Assembly: GCF_006716745.1 (NCBI RefSeq)
Contig: NZ_VFPP01000001.1
Coordinates: 5,529,386-5,593,385, forward strand
DNA: 64,000 nucleotides
Reading direction: 5' to 3'
From: Saccharothrix saharensis
GTDB lineage: Bacteria; Actinomycetota; Actinomycetes; Mycobacteriales; Pseudonocardiaceae
Part shown: positions 1 through 8,175 of the stretch, piece after piece
Numbering within the stretch: the first letter of the stretch is position 1
How the letters are laid out: each line of letters opens with the position of its first letter
The notes under the pieces: model-generated
The model's input: only the letters and a program-made list of their open reading frames with translations
Database searches by the model: none
What the model was told of the DNA's origin: nothing
Translations under genes and position numbers: made by a program

Positions 1-301
1 GGGCTTTCAGGGCGTCGCTGAGCACGCACTGGGCGATGGGCTCCGCGCCGGGGCCGCCGCCGGGCTCGTCGATGTAGTCGAGGTACATCGAGCCGACCAC
101 GCCGGCCAGGACGAGCGCGACGACGCCGATGACGATGCCGACGACCAGGCCGGTGCGCTTCTTGCGCGGCGGGCCGTAGCCGGCGGGCGGCTGCGGGAAG
201 CCGGGGGGTGGGCCGTAGCCGGGCTGGTGGCCGGGCGGTGGCTGCTGCTGGGGCCGGTGCTGGGGTTGCTGCGGGTGTTGCGGGTGCTGCGGTGCGTTCA
301 C
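1..301 (-). CDS. Small single-pass membrane protein, 3' end outside window
   Basis: Read on the minus strand from a GTG at 301, the frame stays open to the window edge (about 100 codons). The first 45 residues are rich in Pro, Gln, His and Gly. A basic PPRKKR stretch and one hydrophobic segment (LVVGIVIGVVALVLAGVVG) follow, then the start of an acidic extracytoplasmic part (YLDYIDEPGGG) with one Cys (AQCVLSD). This layout, a proline-rich cytoplasmic head, one membrane anchor and a short exported domain, is common among actinobacterial proteins of unknown function. The exported domain is cut off, so the family cannot be named. It is transcribed divergently from the mutasome operon. Confidence 0.6.
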   Translation of the reverse strand, partial: MNAPQHPQHPQQPQHRPQQQPPPGHQPGYGPPPGFPQPPAGYGPPRKKRTGLVVGIVIGVVALVLAGVVGSMYLDYIDEPGGGPGAEPIAQCVLSDALKA

Positions 302-372
302 GGTTCCCCCCGTGGTGCGGTCGGTGCGCGCGGAGCAGTCTGCCGGCCACCCGATCGGGGACGCGGTCGGCA

Positions 373-430
373 TTGACAGCGGGTGGTCGCTTCGCGATAA
401 GATCACCGTGTCGTTCGAACAAGTGTTCGA
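373..430 (+). promoter_or_regulatory. SOS promoter with LexA box for the imuA'-imuB-dnaE2 operon
   Basis: TTGACA at 373-378 is followed after 17 bases by GATAAG at 396-401, a plausible -35/-10 pair. Directly downstream, at 415-430, lies TCGAACAAGTGTTCGA, a perfect match to the actinobacterial LexA consensus TCGAAC-N4-GTTCGA. The box sits where the transcript should start, so bound LexA would block initiation. The first gene starts about 70 bases further on. Confidence 0.88.
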
Positions 431-501
431 CAGGCAGGTCGCCGAACTTCCCACGGCGATCCGCGCACAGGGGTGCGCGCGGATCAGTGGGAGGAGGGCG
501 G

Positions 502-1431
502 GTGTCCAGGTCGGCAACGGCGACGCTGACCGCGCTCGGGGTAGGCGCGGCGGGCGAGCTGACCACGGCACCGGCTCGGACCCTGCCGGTTCGCGGGGAA
601 CTGGCAGGGCTCCTCCCGTGGGGCGGCCTGCGGCGGGGCAGCACGGTGTCGGTGCGCGGGTCGACATCGTTGCTGCTCGCGCTGATGGCCGCGGCGACAG
701 GAGAAGGGTGCTGGGCGGCCGTGGTCGGCCTGCCGGGGTGTGGGGCACTCGCGGCGGCCGAGTTGGGCGTGGCCGTCCATCGACTCGCCCTGGTCCCCCG
801 ACCTGGCCGGGACCAGGGCGAGGTCGAGAAGACCGTGGCCGCCCTGCTGGACGGCTTCGACCTGGTGGCCCTCGCCACCCCGGTCACCCCGGCGACCTCG
901 CGCAAGCTCTCCGCCAGGGCCCGCCACCGCAAGGCGGTCCTGCTGCCGTTCACCGTGCCGTGGCCCGGCTCGGACGTGGAGCTGACGGCAACCTCCGGTC
1001 GGTGGACGGGCCTGTCCGCCGGCCACGGCCTGCTGACCTCCCACACCGTCACCGTGCAGGCCACCGGCCGAGGAGCCGCCGCCAGGCCACGCCGAACCAC
1101 CGTGGTGCTGCCAGGGAACACCGACGTGCCGTCCCGACGCCCGACTCTGGCCCCCGTCCCGAGCACCGACCCACCTCGGTCCCCCGCCGCCCCGTCGACC
1201 CACCCACCGTCCGCCGGTTCACCGAGCACCGATGTCCCTGCTGCCGGCCTGTCGACCGCAGGTGCGCTGAGCGCCGGTCTGCCGGCCCGTCGTCCGGTGA
1301 GCGCTGATCTGTCCGCGGTCGACCGGTCGGCGGTCGGCCCGCCGAGCGGCGTGCCCGCCGGTCCGCCCGCCGACTCGCCCATGCCCTCCGCCACCTGCCT
1401 GGCGTTCCCGACCCCCGTCGAGGCGGGGTGA
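502..1431 (+). CDS. imuA': ImuA'-like mutasome accessory protein
   Basis: A 309-residue protein at the head of the SOS operon. Residues 1-180 resemble the degenerate RecA-like fold of mycobacterial ImuA' (GELAGLLPWGGLRRGSTVSV, then a strand-helix pattern). The loop where RecA has its Walker A Lys-Thr reads VRGSTSLLLAL, so no intact P-loop is visible and ATP hydrolysis is unlikely. The last 110 residues are low-complexity Pro/Ser/Ala. Family knowledge: ImuA' binds ImuB and is needed for damage-induced mutagenesis together with DnaE2. I chose the GTG at 502 because GGAGGAGGG (490-498) lies just upstream; an in-frame GTG at 487 is the alternative. The stop is 3 bases before imuB. Confidence 0.75.
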   Translation: MSRSATATLTALGVGAAGELTTAPARTLPVRGELAGLLPWGGLRRGSTVSVRGSTSLLLALMAAATGEGCWAAVVGLPGCGALAAAELGVAVHRLALVPRPGRDQGEVEKTVAALLDGFDLVALATPVTPATSRKLSARARHRKAVLLPFTVPWPGSDVELTATSGRWTGLSAGHGLLTSHTVTVQATGRGAAARPRRTTVVLPGNTDVPSRRPTLAPVPSTDPPRSPAAPSTHPPSAGSPSTDVPAAGLSTAGALSAGLPARRPVSADLSAVDRSAVGPPSGVPAGPPADSPMPSATCLAFPTPVEAG

Positions 1432-1434
1432 GCC

Positions 1435-3030
1435 GTGGACGTCCCCCGGAAGAAGGTGAACCCCCTGTACACGCTTGCCGTCTGGTGCCCCGACTGGCCG
1501 GTGGCGGCGGCCGCCGCCGAGGCCTCGTTGCCGCCGCACCTGCCCGCCGCCGTCGTCCGGGCGAATGAAGTCGTCGCCTGCTCGGCGGTCGCCCGAGCCG
1601 AAGGGGTGCGGCGCGGGATGAGGCGGCGGGCGGCGCAGGGGCAGTGTCCCGAGCTGGCCGTCTTCGAGTACGACGAAGTGCGCGACGCCCGGCTCTTCGA
1701 ACCGGTCGCGGCGGCGGTGGAGGAGCTCGCGCCCGGCATCGAGGTGGTCCGGCCGGGGCTCGTGGTCGTCGCGGCCCAAGGGCCCGTCGGGTACTTCAAG
1801 TCCGCCGAGGCAGCGGCCGAGCGCCTGGTCGACCACATCGCGGTCCACGCCGGGGTCGAGGCGCAGGTCGGGTTCGGCGACGGGCTGTTCGCGGCGACCC
1901 TGGCCGCGCACCGCGGCCTGATCGTGCCGGCCGACCGGACCCGCGAGTTCCTCGCACCGCTGGGCATCCACGAGCTCGACCAACCCGCCGAACGCCGCCA
2001 GGACCGCGCCGAGCTGGTCGACCTGCTGCGCCGCCTCGGCCTGCGCACCCTCGGCGCGTTCGCCGCCGTGCCCGAGCGGGACGTCGCCACCCGCTTCGGC
2101 CGCGCCGCCGTGCTGGCCCACCGGCTGGCCGCCGGGCTGGAGGAACGTCCCCGGTCGCGCCGCCGCCCGTCACCCGAGCTGTCGGTCACCCGCGACCTCG
2201 ACCCGCCGATCGACCGGGTCGACGCGGCGGCGTTCGCGGCCAAGGGCCTCGCCGAACGCCTGCACGCGGGCCTCGCCGACCGCGGCCTGGCCTGCACCCG
2301 CCTGGGCATCCGCGCCACCACCGAGAACGGCGAGGAGCTGCACCGGGTGTGGCGCTGCGCCGAGCCGCTCACCCCGCAGGGCATCGCGGACCGCGTCCGC
2401 TGGCAGCTCGACGGCTGGCTCACCCGTGCCCGGCTCACCGCCGGCGTCCACCGACTCCGGCTCGACCCCGAAGAGGTGGTCGACGCCACCGCGCTCCAGC
2501 TCGGCCTGTGGCCGGGTGCGGGCCAGGACCAGGGTGAGGCGGCCGACCGCGCGGCGCGCGCGATGGTGCACGTCCAAGGCCTGCTCGGGCCGGACGCCGT
2601 GCTCACGCCCGTGCTCGGCGGTGGACGCGGACCGGTCGAACGGGTGCGGCTGGTGCCGTGGGGCGACGAACGCACCCCGGCGGCGGACCCGGACCAGCCG
2701 TGGCCGGGGCAGCTGCCCGCGCCGTCACCCGCGACGGTGTTCGCCGAACCCGAACCGGTCGCGCTGCTCGACTCCTCGGGCGCGGACGTCGTGGTCACCG
2801 GCTACGCCGAGCTGGTCGTGCGGCCGCACCGGATCGTGCACGGCGGCCGGGTGCGGCAGGTCGTGGCGTGGTCGGGGCCGTGGCCGGTGGACGAGCGCTG
2901 GTGGGACGCGGAGAACGCGATGCGCGGCGCCCGGCTGCAAGTGCTGGGAACCGCCGCGGACGGCGAGGAGCAGGCGTTCCTGCTGATCCGGGCGGGTGGC
3001 AAGTGGGCGGTGGAAGGGGTGTACGACTGA
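1435..3030 (+). CDS. imuB: ImuB, catalytically dead Y-family polymerase paralogue
   Basis: A 531-residue Y-family polymerase homologue. The N-terminus reads LAVWCPDWPVAAA where active Y polymerases have an Asp-rich D-x-D motif. The segment around residues 105-115 (EVVRPGLVVV) lacks the usual S-x-D-E acidic pair. Loss of these acids is the ImuB signature: the protein acts as a hub rather than a polymerase. Residues 355-360, QLGLWP, match the beta-clamp-binding motif that sits at nearly the same position in mycobacterial ImuB (QLPLWG). The C-terminal third is the region that contacts ImuA' and DnaE2 in mycobacteria. It starts with GTG 1435, 3 bases after imuA', and its stop overlaps the next ATG. 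Confidence 0.88.
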   Translation: MDVPRKKVNPLYTLAVWCPDWPVAAAAAEASLPPHLPAAVVRANEVVACSAVARAEGVRRGMRRRAAQGQCPELAVFEYDEVRDARLFEPVAAAVEELAPGIEVVRPGLVVVAAQGPVGYFKSAEAAAERLVDHIAVHAGVEAQVGFGDGLFAATLAAHRGLIVPADRTREFLAPLGIHELDQPAERRQDRAELVDLLRRLGLRTLGAFAAVPERDVATRFGRAAVLAHRLAAGLEERPRSRRRPSPELSVTRDLDPPIDRVDAAAFAAKGLAERLHAGLADRGLACTRLGIRATTENGEELHRVWRCAEPLTPQGIADRVRWQLDGWLTRARLTAGVHRLRLDPEEVVDATALQLGLWPGAGQDQGEAADRAARAMVHVQGLLGPDAVLTPVLGGGRGPVERVRLVPWGDERTPAADPDQPWPGQLPAPSPATVFAEPEPVALLDSSGADVVVTGYAELVVRPHRIVHGGRVRQVVAWSGPWPVDERWWDAENAMRGARLQVLGTAADGEEQAFLLIRAGGKWAVEGVYD

Positions 3031-3251
3031 TGAGCGGTGACTTTCCCGAGCAGGGGCGCCACGCGCGGGATCGCCGTGGGCCGGCCGGGTGGCTGGACGC
3101 CTGCGCCGTGCCGGAGCAGCGCGACGTGCCGGACCGGTGCGGCGGACCGGCCTACGCGGTGGACTTCGGCCGGCTCCCGGCGCACCTGCCGCCACCCGTC
3201 CCGGAGCTGCTGATCCCGGCACCCCGCCGAGCACCCGACGACTTGCGCTGA
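3030..3251 (+). CDS. 73-aa protein inserted between imuB and dnaE2
   Basis: This small ORF begins at an ATG that shares one base with the imuB stop (TGATG) and ends in a TGA that shares one base with the dnaE2 ATG. It is therefore locked into the operon by coupling on both sides. The 73-residue product is rich in Pro, Arg and Asp, has two Cys (DACAVPE, DRCGGPA) and ends in a Pro-rich tail (LPAHLPPPVPELLIPAP). There is no membrane segment or signal peptide. I recognise no family. The position suggests a mutasome accessory peptide or a pure coupling element; neither is shown by the sequence. Confidence 0.6.
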   Translation: MSGDFPEQGRHARDRRGPAGWLDACAVPEQRDVPDRCGGPAYAVDFGRLPAHLPPPVPELLIPAPRRAPDDLR

Positions 3252-6200
3252 TGGGCTGGAACAACCCACCGGTCCGGTGGTCGGAGCTGGAACGCGCGCT
3301 GTCGGGGAAACCACCGGCCCCCGACGGCGGTGACAGCCCCGCGTGGACGCACCGCCGTGAGCGCTACGAAGCGCCGCCCGACTTCTCGGTCAAGGTGGAC
3401 GAGCTCGGCTCGACCCGCGCCCGCGTGCCGTACGTCGAGCTGCACTGCCACTCCAACTTCAGCTTCCTCGACGGCGCGAGCCACCCCGAGGAGCTGGTGG
3501 AGGCGGCGCAGCAGCTCGGCTTGGACGGGTTGGCGCTGACCGACCACGACGGCATGTACGGCGTGGTGCGGTTCGCCGAGGCCGCCAAGGAGCTCGGCGT
3601 GCGCACGGTGTTCGGCACGGAGCTGAGCCTCGGGCTGTCCGCGCCGCAGAACGGCGTGCCCGACCCGGAAGGCGAGCACCTGCTCCTGCTGGCCACCAAC
3701 CGCGACGGCTACCACGCGTTGTGCCGCACGATCACCACCGGCCAGCTCGCGGACGGCAGCGAGAAGGGGCGGCCCGCGTACCGGCTGGAGGAGGTCGTCG
3801 CGGACACCCGGGACGACTGCGTCGTGCTCACCGGCTGCCGCAAGGGCGCGGTGCGCCGGGCGTTGGCGCGGGAAGGGCCGGAAGCGGCGTTCGCGCAGCT
3901 GCGCCGGCTGGTCGACCTGTACGGGGCGGACCGGGTGTTCGTGGAGCTGACCGACCACGGCTACCCCGAGGACGGCCCGCGCAACGACCTGCTGTGGGGC
4001 ATGGCGCACGACCTGGGGCTGCCGACCGTGGCGACGAACGCCGCGCACTACGCCGTGCCCGCGCGCGGCCGGTTGGCGGCGGCGATGGCGGCGGTGCGGG
4101 CGCGGCGCAGCCTGGACGAGATGGCGGGCTGGTTGCCGCCCGGCCGCACGGCGTGCCTGCGGTCGGGGGAGGAGATGGCCCGGCGGTTCGCCCGGTTCCC
4201 CGGCGCGGTGCACCGCTCGGCCGTGCTCGGCCTGCAGTGCCAGTTCGACCTCAGGCTGATCGCACCGCAACTGCCGCCGTTCGACGTGCCGCCGGGGCAC
4301 GACGAGAACAGCTACCTGCGCGAGCTGACCTACGAGGGCGCGGCCCGCCGGTACCGGTCGATCGGCGAGAACCCCAGGGCGTACCGGCAGGTCGAGCACG
4401 AGCTGAAGATCATCCAGGAGCTGAACTTCCCCGGCTACTTCCTCGTCGTGCACGACATCGTCTCGTTCTGCCGGCGCAACGGCATCCTCTGCCAGGGCCG
4501 GGGCTCGGCCGCGAACTCCGCGGTCTGCTACGCCCTGGGCATCACCAACGTCGACGCGGTCCGCTTCGACCTGCTCTTCGAGCGGTTCCTGGCGCCGGCC
4601 CGCGACGGACCGCCCGACATCGACCTCGACATCGAGTCCGACCGCCGCGAGGAGGCCATCCAGTACGTCTACCGCAAGTACGGGCGACGGCACGCCGCGC
4701 AGGTCGCCAACGTCATCAGCTACCGCGGCCGGTCGGCGATCCGGGACGTGGCGCGGGCGCTCGGCTACTCGCCCGGCCAGCAGGACGCGTGGAGCAAGCA
4801 GATCGACCGCTGGGGGCCGCTGCGGTCGACGGTGGAGGAGAGCGGCATCCCCGGTCCGGTGCTGGAGCTGGCCGCCGAGCTGGAGAACTTCCCCCGGCAC
4901 CTCGGCATCCACTCCGGTGGCATGGTCATCTGCGACCGCCCGGTCAGCGAGGTGTGCCCGGTGGAGAAGGGCCGGATGACCGACCGCACGGTGCTGCAGT
5001 GGGACAAGGACGACTGCGCGTCCATCGGGTTGGTCAAGTTCGACCTGCTCGGGCTGGGCATGCTGTCGGCGTTGCACTACGCCATCGACCTGGTGCGCGA
5101 GCACGAGGGCGTCGAGGTGGACATCGGCGACCTCGACCTGGAGGACCAGCGCGTCTACGAGATGCTGCAGCGCGCCGACTCTGTGGGCGTGTTCCAGGTG
5201 GAGAGCCGCGCCCAGATGGCGACCCTGCCCCGGCTCAAGCCCCGCACGTTCTACGACCTGGTGGTGGAGGTCGCCCTGATCCGGCCCGGCCCGATCCAGG
5301 GCGGCTCGGTGCACCCCTACATCCGTCGCCGCAACGGCAAGGAGCAGTGGGACTACGACCACCCCCTGCTGGAGAGCGCGCTCAAGAAGACCCTCGGCGT
5401 GCCGCTGTTCCAGGAGCAGCTCATGCAGATCGCCGTCGACGTGGCCGACTTCAGCCCCGCCGAGGCCGACGAGCTGCGGCGCGCCATGGGCGCGAAACGC
5501 TCGACGCACCGCATGGAACGCCTCCGGGAGCGCTTCTACGAGGGCGCGAAGGCCAACGGCATCGGTCCCGAGCTGGCCGAGAGCATCTACGCGAAGTTGT
5601 TGGCGTTCGCCAACTTCGGCTTCCCGGAAAGCCACGCGCTCAGCTTCGCGCACCTCGTGTTCGTCAGCGCGTGGTTCAAGCTGTACCACCCGGCCGCGTT
5701 CTGCGCGGCGCTGCTGCGGGCCCAGCCCATGGGCTTCTACTCGCCGCAGTCGCTGGTCGCGGACGCCCGGCGGCACGGTGTGCGGGTGCTCGGGCCCGAC
5801 GTGAACTCCAGCCTCGCGCACGCCACCCTCGAACTGGTGGACGGCGAGCAGGCCGTGCGCATCGGGTTGGGCGGCATCCGGACCATCGGGCAGCAGGTCG
5901 CCGAAGAGGTCGTCGCGCACCGGGAGTCGGGCGGTGGCCCGTTCCGGGACATGGCGGACTTCGGCGCGCGGGTCCGCCTGACCACCGCGCAGGTGGAGGC
6001 CATGGCGACGGCCGGCGCGTTCGGGTGCTTCGGGCTGGACCGGCGGGCGGCGCTGTGGTCGGCGGGAGCCGTGGCGAGGATCCGACCCGACCGCCTGCCC
6101 GGCACCGTGGTCGGCACCGAGGCACCCGCCCTGCCGGGGATGGACGAGGTCGAACTGGCGGTGGCGGACGTGTGGGCGATGGGGCTGTCCCCGGACAGCT

Positions 6201-6553
6201 TCCCGACCGAGTTCGTCCGCGAACGGCTGACCTCCCTCGGCGCGTTGCCGACCGCGGCGTTGGCCGAGGTGCCCGACGGCACCAGGGTGCTGATCGGCGG
6301 CGCGGTGACCCACCGCCAGCGCCCTGGTACCGCCGGCGGGGTCACGTTCCTCAACATCGAGGACGAGACCGGGATGGTCAACGTCGTCTGCACCACCGGC
6401 TTGTGGGCGCGGTACCGCAAGGTCGCGCGGACCAGCCCGGCGTTGTTGATCAGGGGGGTGGTGGAGGCCGCGGAAGGTGTGATCAGCGTTCGCGCGGAAC
6501 GGTTGCAGCAGTTGGACCTGCGAATCCCGTCCCGATCCCGGGATTTTCGCTGA
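3251..6553 (+). CDS. dnaE2: Error-prone DNA polymerase III alpha subunit DnaE2
   Basis: A 1100-residue C-family polymerase, the catalytic member of the SOS mutasome that copies damaged templates. The N-terminal PHP domain begins near residue 60 (YVELHCHSNFSFLDGA, then LTDHDGMYG). The palm carries PDIDLDIE with D456 and D458 as the first two metal-binding acids. The third is D598 in KFDLLGLG. The fingers motif GRGSAANSAVCYALG is intact, and a C-terminal OB-fold (VLIGGAVTHRQRPG to NVVCTTGLW) ends the protein. DnaE2 proteins are shorter than replicative DnaE1 (about 1180), as here. I chose ATG 3251 for its overlap with the upstream stop and for the family-typical start MGWNNPPVRWSELE. Confidence 0.95.
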   Translation: MGWNNPPVRWSELERALSGKPPAPDGGDSPAWTHRRERYEAPPDFSVKVDELGSTRARVPYVELHCHSNFSFLDGASHPEELVEAAQQLGLDGLALTDHDGMYGVVRFAEAAKELGVRTVFGTELSLGLSAPQNGVPDPEGEHLLLLATNRDGYHALCRTITTGQLADGSEKGRPAYRLEEVVADTRDDCVVLTGCRKGAVRRALAREGPEAAFAQLRRLVDLYGADRVFVELTDHGYPEDGPRNDLLWGMAHDLGLPTVATNAAHYAVPARGRLAAAMAAVRARRSLDEMAGWLPPGRTACLRSGEEMARRFARFPGAVHRSAVLGLQCQFDLRLIAPQLPPFDVPPGHDENSYLRELTYEGAARRYRSIGENPRAYRQVEHELKIIQELNFPGYFLVVHDIVSFCRRNGILCQGRGSAANSAVCYALGITNVDAVRFDLLFERFLAPARDGPPDIDLDIESDRREEAIQYVYRKYGRRHAAQVANVISYRGRSAIRDVARALGYSPGQQDAWSKQIDRWGPLRSTVEESGIPGPVLELAAELENFPRHLGIHSGGMVICDRPVSEVCPVEKGRMTDRTVLQWDKDDCASIGLVKFDLLGLGMLSALHYAIDLVREHEGVEVDIGDLDLEDQRVYEMLQRADSVGVFQVESRAQMATLPRLKPRTFYDLVVEVALIRPGPIQGGSVHPYIRRRNGKEQWDYDHPLLESALKKTLGVPLFQEQLMQIAVDVADFSPAEADELRRAMGAKRSTHRMERLRERFYEGAKANGIGPELAESIYAKLLAFANFGFPESHALSFAHLVFVSAWFKLYHPAAFCAALLRAQPMGFYSPQSLVADARRHGVRVLGPDVNSSLAHATLELVDGEQAVRIGLGGIRTIGQQVAEEVVAHRESGGGPFRDMADFGARVRLTTAQVEAMATAGAFGCFGLDRRAALWSAGAVARIRPDRLPGTVVGTEAPALPGMDEVELAVADVWAMGLSPDSFPTEFVRERLTSLGALPTAALAEVPDGTRVLIGGAVTHRQRPGTAGGVTFLNIEDETGMVNVVCTTGLWARYRKVARTSPALLIRGVVEAAEGVISVRAERLQQLDLRIPSRSRDFR

Positions 6554-6942
6554 AAGCGGGTCATTGTTGGATCCGGGGTGTCGCCGCACCCGGATTGTGC
6601 TGCCTGATTGTGCTTAACCGGATCGCGTGAAGTGGTGTCGTACGCGCCCCGCCGCCACCGCTTCCCCGTGCCGCACGGCTCTCGTCGACCCGCTGCCCGC
6701 CGTTGGTCCTCTCAATCGCCGCCGCTCGTCACCTCCGGTCACTGCGGTTGTCGTGCGTTGTTCCCGGCGGCAGAGTCCCTCTCGTTTACGGGCACCCGGG
6801 CCGGCCGAAGCCGGGCAGGCCTGGCGGATGAAGCGCCCGCCAGGCCTGCGCGGCTTCGTCCGGCCTATGACACCCGAACCCATGTCGAATCGGGCTTTGC
6901 GGGTTGGTGGCGGGTTCGTTGCGGGGTTGGGGGATCGGTGGG
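6554..6942. other. 389-bp convergent intergenic region
   Basis: This is the space between the dnaE2 stop and the stop of the oppositely oriented DHFR-like gene. I see no supported gene; short ORFs on both strands lack ribosome sites and family resemblance. Its only clear structure is the long hairpin listed separately at 6799-6865. Confidence 0.6.
6799..6865. terminator. Long hairpin, probable bidirectional terminator
   Basis: The arms at 6799-6827 and 6837-6865 (29 bases each) are complementary except at two positions and enclose a 9-base loop. The inner 13 pairs (GCAGGCCTGGCGG and its complement) are perfect. No U-tract follows on either side, as is usual in high-GC actinobacteria. Its location between two convergent genes fits termination of both. 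Confidence 0.65.
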
Positions 6943-7509
6943 TCAGGTGTCGGATTTGGTGTAGGTGGCGAAGATGACGCCGGTGTCGAAGGTTCTGGTG
7001 GTGGCCTTGGCGAAGTGGGTGGTGGGGGTGTCGCCGGCGAAGAGGGGGATGCCCTTGCCTAGCACGATCGGGTGGATCTTCAGGACTAGTTCGTCGATCT
7101 CGGGTAGAAGGGTGGCGGCGAGTCGTCCGCCGCCGCACAGCCAGATGCCCAGGCCTGGCTCTTCTTTGAGCTCGCGGACCCTGGCCAAGGGGCTTTCGGC
7201 GATCACTTCGACGTCGGGCGGGGTGGTGGTCAGCCTGGTGGAGACGACGTATTGGCGCAGGTGGGGATAAGGGCTCGGTAGTCCGCCCGGGACTTGGTAG
7301 GTGGCGCGGCCCATGAGGATCGTGTCGAAGGTCTTGTTCGGGGCGTCGATGCCCATCGCCTCGCGGGCCTGGGCGGGCAGGGTGTCGGGGTACTCCTCGA
7401 AGAGGGCGGTCATGTGGTCGCCTTCGAAGAGGAAGTCGCCGAAGCCGCCCTTCGGGTCGGCGATGAAGCCGTCGAGCGAGGTCGCGATGAAGTAGGTCAG
7501 GGTTCGCAT
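6943..7509 (-). CDS. Dihydrofolate reductase family protein (RibD C-terminal fold)
   Basis: A 188-residue protein with the fold shared by DHFR and the RibD reductase domain. It starts MRTLTYFIATSLDGFIADP, the typical first strand with the S-x-D-G-x-I turn. TILMGRATYQ follows, then IWLCGGGRLAATLL (nucleotide-binding glycine loop) and DELVLKIHPIVLGKGIPLF. Members of this YwjB/YyaP-like group are predicted NADPH reductases of unknown substrate, and a true folate role is not implied. It is divergent from a TetR regulator with a shared palindromic operator in the 78-bp gap, so it is probably that regulator's target. Confidence 0.85.
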   Translation of the reverse strand: MRTLTYFIATSLDGFIADPKGGFGDFLFEGDHMTALFEEYPDTLPAQAREAMGIDAPNKTFDTILMGRATYQVPGGLPSPYPHLRQYVVSTRLTTTPPDVEVIAESPLARVRELKEEPGLGIWLCGGGRLAATLLPEIDELVLKIHPIVLGKGIPLFAGDTPTTHFAKATTRTFDTGVIFATYTKSDT

Positions 7510-7536
7510 GGTCGGGCTCCTTCGGGGGTGTCGGTT

Positions 7537-7570
7537 ACCACTCCGACTGTAGTACTATGGCTGGAGTGGT
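7537..7570. promoter_or_regulatory. 34-bp palindromic operator between DHFR-like and tetR genes
   Basis: ACCACTCC (7537-7544) and its exact complement GGAGTGGT (7563-7570) are symmetric about the inner palindrome AGTACT (7551-7556). The centre contains TACTAT, a possible -10 element. A spaced, centred palindrome between divergent genes, one of them a TetR repressor, is the classic autoregulatory arrangement. Confidence 0.65.
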
Positions 7571-7587
7571 TGTCAAGGAGGGATCTT

Positions 7588-8175
7588 GTGCGTAACCCGA
7601 ACAGGCGTACGGCGTTGGTCAACGCGGCTATCGAGGTGCTGGCGCGGGAGGGTGCGCGAGGGTTGACGTTCCGCGCCGTCGACCAGGAGGCGGGGGTGCC
7701 CAACGGCACCGCGTCGAACTACTTCGCCAACCGGGACGACCTGTTGCGACAGGTCGGGGAGCACATCCACGTGCGCCTCTCGCCCGACGCCCAGCGGTTG
7801 GCGGAGACGATGGCGGGGCCGCCCGACAAGAGCCTCGTGGTGCGGTTGCTCCAGGAGTTGCTCGAGCGGCTCCAGGTGGACCGGACGGGGTACCTGGCGT
7901 TGTTGGAGCTGCGGCTGGAGGCCACCAGGCGGCCGGAGTTGCAGGCGGCGCTGACCAGGACGATCAGCGAGAACCTGGAGCAGAACGTCCGCTTCCACCT
8001 GGACGCGGGCCTGCCCGGCGACCGCACCACGGTGGTGTCGCTCTACCTGGCGATGAGCGGCCTGATGGTGGAGCGGTTGACCCTGCCCGACGTGCTGCCC
8101 GAGGACCAGATGGGCGAGGTGATCACGGAACTGGTCGAGCGGACGCTGGTCAGCGGTCCAGGGGGCCACCGATGA
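7588..8175 (+). CDS. TetR family transcriptional regulator
   Basis: A 195-residue repressor. The N-terminal helix-turn-helix (residues 5-55) reads RRTALVNAAIEVLAREGARG, then LTFRAVDQEAGVPNGTASNYFANRDDLLRQV, a canonical TetR recognition helix ending in SNYF. The C-terminal helical part, which binds ligand and dimerises, is not diagnostic of an effector. I chose the GTG at 7588 because AAGGAGGG (7574-7581) precedes it at good spacing; the open frame continues upstream only through the operator. Its last 26 bases overlap the end of the convergent DUF3017 gene. It likely controls itself and the divergent DHFR-like gene. Confidence 0.9.
   Translation: MRNPNRRTALVNAAIEVLAREGARGLTFRAVDQEAGVPNGTASNYFANRDDLLRQVGEHIHVRLSPDAQRLAETMAGPPDKSLVVRLLQELLERLQVDRTGYLALLELRLEATRRPELQAALTRTISENLEQNVRFHLDAGLPGDRTTVVSLYLAMSGLMVERLTLPDVLPEDQMGEVITELVERTLVSGPGGHR

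Noticed and set aside
208..501. Longer imuA' starting upstream of the LexA box
   Set aside because: It would place the promoter and LexA box inside the coding region. The GTG at 502 has a strong ribosome site and starts where the family similarity begins.
3152..6589. A 1145-codon open frame antisense to dnaE2
   Set aside because: It mirrors the codon structure of a well-supported polymerase gene, is rich in Arg/His/Leu/Val typical of GC-rich shadow frames and has no recognisable domain.
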